Assembly (NCBI GenBank): GCA_948566455.1
Contig: CAOYQO010000007.1
Span: forward strand, 74,207-138,206
Reading direction: 5' to 3'
DNA: 64,000 nt
Source of the DNA: an uncultured Phocaeicola sp.
GTDB lineage: Bacteria; Bacteroidota; Bacteroidia; Bacteroidales; Bacteroidaceae
Under the pieces are notes generated by a model. The model saw only the letters and a list, made by a program, of their open reading frames with translations, was not told the DNA's origin and ran no database searches. Each line of letters begins with the position of its first letter. Position 1 is the first letter of the stretch. Below are positions 60,780 to 64,000 of the stretch, piece by piece. The translations under genes and the position numbers were made by a program.

Positions 60780-62585
60780 TTATTTTTTGAATGGCTTATA
60801 TTCTTTTCCGCCACCTTCGTAACCGGAATTCTTGAAAAACTCCACAAAGGTCAGACGCATAGGATGAACCATCGCACCCAGTACATTCATAAACATATTG
60901 ATCGCATGTCCGATAACGAATATCAGCACCATCACAATCGGTCCGGCAATCACATTGTCGGGGCTCATACCCACAGCCAGACTGTTGAATACTCCTGCAA
61001 GGATACCTCCCGACAGACCGAGGGCAAACAAACGAACGTATGAAAGCACGTCGCCAAGTAAGCCTGTAGCCATATTGTAAGAATCCCACAATCCCAGCCC
61101 GATGTTCAAGAACACGTTCTTACCGGGACTATTGAAGAGGAATATCATGGCAGCAGCCACACCGAGGATACACAGATGTACCGTTCCGCCCAGCGGCATG
61201 ATTTCGGGCAATAAGGCTCCTACTCCGCAGGATACCAGCAGTATGATCCAACCAATCGTAGCCACGGCATACTTGAAGCCAAACTGTATCGCCTGATTCA
61301 CAGCTTTCAGTATCATACCGAAGAGAATCTGTATCACACCCAATATCAATGAGAGCTGGAACATGGCATTGTTGTCCATGAACAAATGCTCCTTCATATA
61401 CTGTAGGAAAGGTATATTGATGTCATAGAGACTTACCCCGAAGAACGTACCTGTCAGCATTCCACAGAAGAATGTAGAGGCAGCCAATATCTGCACCAAT
61501 GAAAGAATCGGCTTCATCGTAGCACTGATGTTCTTGGCAAACATACGGTACAACGTAGCAGCAAGGAACAGGAACAACCCGTAACCGGAGTCACCCAGAC
61601 ACAGTCCGAAGAACACCATAAAGAACGGTGCAAAAAACGGTGTCAAGTCCAACTCACTGTATTTCGGAAGCATATAGAGCCTGCATATCGGTTCAAACCA
61701 TGCAAAGAAACCTTTGTTGTTCAACTGAATAGGTACATTATCTTCCGGTGTCGGATTCGTTATTTCATAATAAATATGCTGTTCATCCAGCCATGCAGCG
61801 ATTTCCTTTTCTTTGGAAGCCGGTGCCCAACCTTGTAGTAACATCAATTTCTCTCCTGCCGTAGCCTCCGTATTCAGCATAACTTTGGAGAACTCTATTT
61901 CAGTGTTCACCTCTTTCAGTGCAGCCTGCAATGAAGGTTGTTCTTTTCCGGCAAGTACCGTCAACTTCTGGTCATTGTCTGCCAAAGCCTGTTCAGTCTC
62001 CTGGCAAAGTATCTGCATACGGGTCAACGAGTAAGAAGGCAACTTTATCTGTTCTGCATCCAAATCCACTTCCACTACATTTTTAGTTATAGTAATAAAA
62101 TAGACACGTGAGGATACACGATTGATAATCATCGCATTATAAATCTCTTCCCAAGTCTCGTCATAGCTACCCTCCGAACAACTGTAGAAGTTCACCGTGA
62201 AACCGGCATCGTGCAGTTTACTAAGGCTTTCGGGCTCAAAATCACCCCAGGGTTCCAGGGCGGCTCTCTCCTTCTGATAGTTCTGCAACTGTTGTTGCAG
62301 CTTCGCCTTTTCACTTTGCAGCACATCTACTTCGTCCAGAACTTCCAGTCCACGGGCAGCAGAAGCGGGTGTAGGCTCCTTCGCTTCGCTCAAGCCATGC
62401 AGCATTTTCAGTGTCGCTTGCAGACGTGAGGAAAGCCGGATGCTATCCTGTAATTCTGCGTTATCAGCTACGCCTTGCTGCTTTTCGGCTACGTGCACTA
62501 CTCCAAGTTCGCGCACTCCGTTCAGAAATGCTTCGTACTCCTTATGATATACAAGGAACGTGAGCTTCTTCATTTTTGTAATCAT
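60780..62585 (-). CDS. atpI: V-type ATP synthase subunit I
   Basis: 601 residues. The N-terminal half is soluble with coiled-coil stretches (for example LQSEKAKLQQQLQNYQKE near 92) and forms the peripheral stalk foot. The C-terminal half has about seven hydrophobic helices (from about 310) with GLCLGDSGYGLFLFLAA and SYVRLFALGLSGG, the latter holding the Arg that faces the rotor. Its start overlaps the end of subunit D by four bases. Confidence 0.93.
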   Translation of the reverse strand: MITKMKKLTFLVYHKEYEAFLNGVRELGVVHVAEKQQGVADNAELQDSIRLSSRLQATLKMLHGLSEAKEPTPASAARGLEVLDEVDVLQSEKAKLQQQLQNYQKERAALEPWGDFEPESLSKLHDAGFTVNFYSCSEGSYDETWEEIYNAMIINRVSSRVYFITITKNVVEVDLDAEQIKLPSYSLTRMQILCQETEQALADNDQKLTVLAGKEQPSLQAALKEVNTEIEFSKVMLNTEATAGEKLMLLQGWAPASKEKEIAAWLDEQHIYYEITNPTPEDNVPIQLNNKGFFAWFEPICRLYMLPKYSELDLTPFFAPFFMVFFGLCLGDSGYGLFLFLAATLYRMFAKNISATMKPILSLVQILAASTFFCGMLTGTFFGVSLYDINIPFLQYMKEHLFMDNNAMFQLSLILGVIQILFGMILKAVNQAIQFGFKYAVATIGWIILLVSCGVGALLPEIMPLGGTVHLCILGVAAAMIFLFNSPGKNVFLNIGLGLWDSYNMATGLLGDVLSYVRLFALGLSGGILAGVFNSLAVGMSPDNVIAGPIVMVLIFVIGHAINMFMNVLGAMVHPMRLTFVEFFKNSGYEGGGKEYKPFKK

Positions 62586-63187
62586 GCTTCTGCCTCCTTC
62601 CTACTCTCTTGATGGGATTTCATGATTTTCTGCGATGACTTAGAGAGGTTCTCCTCGTCTTCCATGAAGCGCTTGATCTTTCGCAGAGCATCCTGATAGC
62701 CTGGAATCTGCACTTTCTCAAAGAGGTTTACCTTTTGGGTAGTCTTCTTACGCGCATGTTCCAGCAAGCCCAGTTTGGCGACGATAAACTCCCGCTCGAT
62801 AGCCGTCTGTGCCAACACCTTGAGCAAATGTATGCCGTCGGCATACCATTTGGGGGCATTGAACAGGCTGTAGGGGCGTATTTCGAAATCAACGTTTTCG
62901 AGCAGCGGCACCCGTACACCAGCAATCTTTTTCACACCGAGATGTACATCGCTCACCTTTATCAATGAGGAATCAAACTCATTCCAAAGGGCGAACATCG
63001 CTTCATAGGCCTGGATTTCCCGTTCCAACTTCTCATCCAGCGCGGCAGCTTCTGATTTGCAGCGCTTCACTTCCATGCGTAGTGCGCTCTCCTTATTCTT
63101 AATAATAGGGAGTGTACGTACCCGCACTTTCAGTTGCTTTTCCAACTGCTGGAGGGAAGTTTTATTATATTGAAACTTTATAGCCAC
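62582..63187 (-). CDS. atpD: V-type ATP synthase subunit D
   Basis: 201 residues, mainly two long helices at the N- and C-termini (KFQYNKTSLQQLEKQL; ALRKIKRFMEDEENLSKSSQKIMK, in part), the pattern of the central-stalk subunit D. It couples ATP sites to the K ring. It is 25 bp from subunit B, a gap filled by TCACTAA heptamers, and overlaps subunit I by four bases. Confidence 0.92.
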   Translation of the reverse strand: MAIKFQYNKTSLQQLEKQLKVRVRTLPIIKNKESALRMEVKRCKSEAAALDEKLEREIQAYEAMFALWNEFDSSLIKVSDVHLGVKKIAGVRVPLLENVDFEIRPYSLFNAPKWYADGIHLLKVLAQTAIEREFIVAKLGLLEHARKKTTQKVNLFEKVQIPGYQDALRKIKRFMEDEENLSKSSQKIMKSHQESRKEAEA

Positions 63188-63191
63188 TTTA

Positions 63192-63215
63192 TTAGTGATT
63201 AGTTGTTAGTGATTA
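63192..63215 (-). repeat. Stop-anchored TCACTAA heptamers between atpB and atpD
   Basis: On the minus strand the atpB stop TAA is followed without a gap by TCACTAA, CAACTAA, TCACTAA. The same heptamer occurs four times at 26473-26500 in the HU-smalltalk gap. Confidence 0.8.
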
Positions 63216-64000
63216 ATTATTTGCTTTTGGCCAGAACTCGTCAACCAATTCTTTCTTGATATTCACTTCTTCCGGACGGAAATACTTGCCGAACAGGCTC
63301 CAGGCCACATCGAGCATTTCTGTCGTATCGAGGTTCACATCAATAGCCAGCAGTTGGTTGGAGTAATCCTTGGCAAATGCAAGGGTACGTTCGTCATAGT
63401 TCGTCAGGTCGAAACCGTTCTCCAACTTCGTCTTGGCATTGGCAGCATCGGCGTACAGACGTACAGCAGCATTCATCACCTGCGGATGATCCTTACGGGT
63501 CTTCTTACCTGTAACGAGCTGTTTCAGACGGGACAGTGAACGGAATGGGTCAACGATAACCTTACCGATATCCGTATCACGACGCAGGAATAACTGACCT
63601 TCCGTAATGTAACCCGTATTATCAGGCACAGCATGCGTAATGTCGCCACCGGACAATGTAGTTACCGCGATAATGGTAATGGAACCGCCACTCGGGAACT
63701 GCACAGCCTTCTCATAGATCTTAGCCAAATCCGAATAAAGAGAACCCGGCATAGAGTCCTTAGAAGGAATCTGGTCCATACGGTTGGATACGATAGCCAA
63801 GGCATCGGCATAAGAAGTCATATCGGTCAACAGCACCAGTACCTTTTCATCATTGTTCACAGCGAAATATTCTGCCGCCGTCAATGCCATGTCCGGAATC
63901 AGCAAACGTTCTACCGGAGGATTCTCCGTTGTATTCATGAAGCTGACGATACGGTCGAGCGCACCGGCATTAGAGAACACATTCTTAAAGTACAGGTAGT
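63213..64000 (-). CDS. atpB: V-type ATP synthase subunit B, C-terminal part (partial)
   Basis: About 262 C-terminal codons; the gene enters from beyond the window end with no break in frame (the reading continues upstream of the apparent GTG at 63980). VFSNAGALDRIVSF, PVERLLIPDMALTAAEYFA, LLTDMTSYADAL, MPGSLYSDLAKIYE and GYITEGQLFLRRD are typical of the non-catalytic B subunit. It forms the A3B3 head with subunit A, which should be the next gene outside the window. Confidence 0.94.
   Translation of the reverse strand, partial: YLYFKNVFSNAGALDRIVSFMNTTENPPVERLLIPDMALTAAEYFAVNNDEKVLVLLTDMTSYADALAIVSNRMDQIPSKDSMPGSLYSDLAKIYEKAVQFPSGGSITIIAVTTLSGGDITHAVPDNTGYITEGQLFLRRDTDIGKVIVDPFRSLSRLKQLVTGKKTRKDHPQVMNAAVRLYADAANAKTKLENGFDLTNYDERTLAFAKDYSNQLLAIDVNLDTTEMLDVAWSLFGKYFRPEEVNIKKELVDEFWPKANN

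Overview
The window looks like the chromosome of a Bacteroides species. Support comes from repeated Bacteroidetes-type promoters (TTTG about 19 bp upstream of TAnnTTTG), an eukaryote-like GT3 glycogen synthase, a small RRM protein, a V-type ATPase operon, LruC/DUF4842 lipoproteins, a long-tailed S16 and the DUF4248/HU/smalltalk/amidase module. The exact species cannot be read from the sequence alone. No rRNA, tRNA, CRISPR array, insertion sequence or complete phage was seen.

Layout. 1-4145: end of trpE, then trpG-D-C-F-A. 4262-5308: type I asparaginase. 5567-11094: two tandem paralogous LruC-domain surface lipoproteins. 11499-36947: a large exopolysaccharide/capsule locus in three parts. The first plus-strand arm (11499-21805) has a receiver protein, an initiating sugar transferase with a pseudo-receiver, a half-length TolC, a co-polymerase, a Wzy-like protein, glycosyltransferases and an acetyltransferase. 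The second plus arm (27288-32633) has a MenD-like ThDP enzyme, a flippase, an SDR and a pyruvyl transferase. A minus-strand glycosyltransferase arm (36947-32636) converges on it with a gap of two bases. Between the two plus arms sits a GC-rich, phage-flavoured module (22410-27057): DUF4373 protein, Twinkle/T7-gp4-like primase-helicase, DUF4248, HU-like protein, 31-residue smalltalk peptide and T7-lysozyme-like amidase. A small gene broken by a one-base A-tract shift lies just before it.

37458-40599: a di-haem peroxidase lipoprotein and a third LruC lipoprotein. 40876-45562: a hexuronate catabolism locus, eda-kdgK divergent from lacI-uxaA, with clear palindromic operators between them. 45825-64000 is mostly core genes: NhaC antiporter, RRM protein, rpsP, TlpA-like thioredoxin, nrdD-nrdG, a two-gene ThrE exporter with a DUF6064 membrane protein, gpmA, glgP-glgA, and the V-ATPase genes K, I, D and B (B runs off the end).

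Working together: the polysaccharide arms encode initiation, assembly, flipping, polymerisation and decoration of a surface glycan, and the LruC lipoproteins may be surface partners of it. Both outer ends of the locus carry a promoter followed by an intrinsic terminator before the first gene, which suggests attenuation or small RNAs. The most unusual signals are these terminated leaders, the MenD paralog among glycan genes, the primase-HU-smalltalk-amidase module with a helically phased 10-bp operator array, and two kinds of short repeat (TGCCACA clusters and stop-codon-anchored heptamers/octamers) placed at gene ends.
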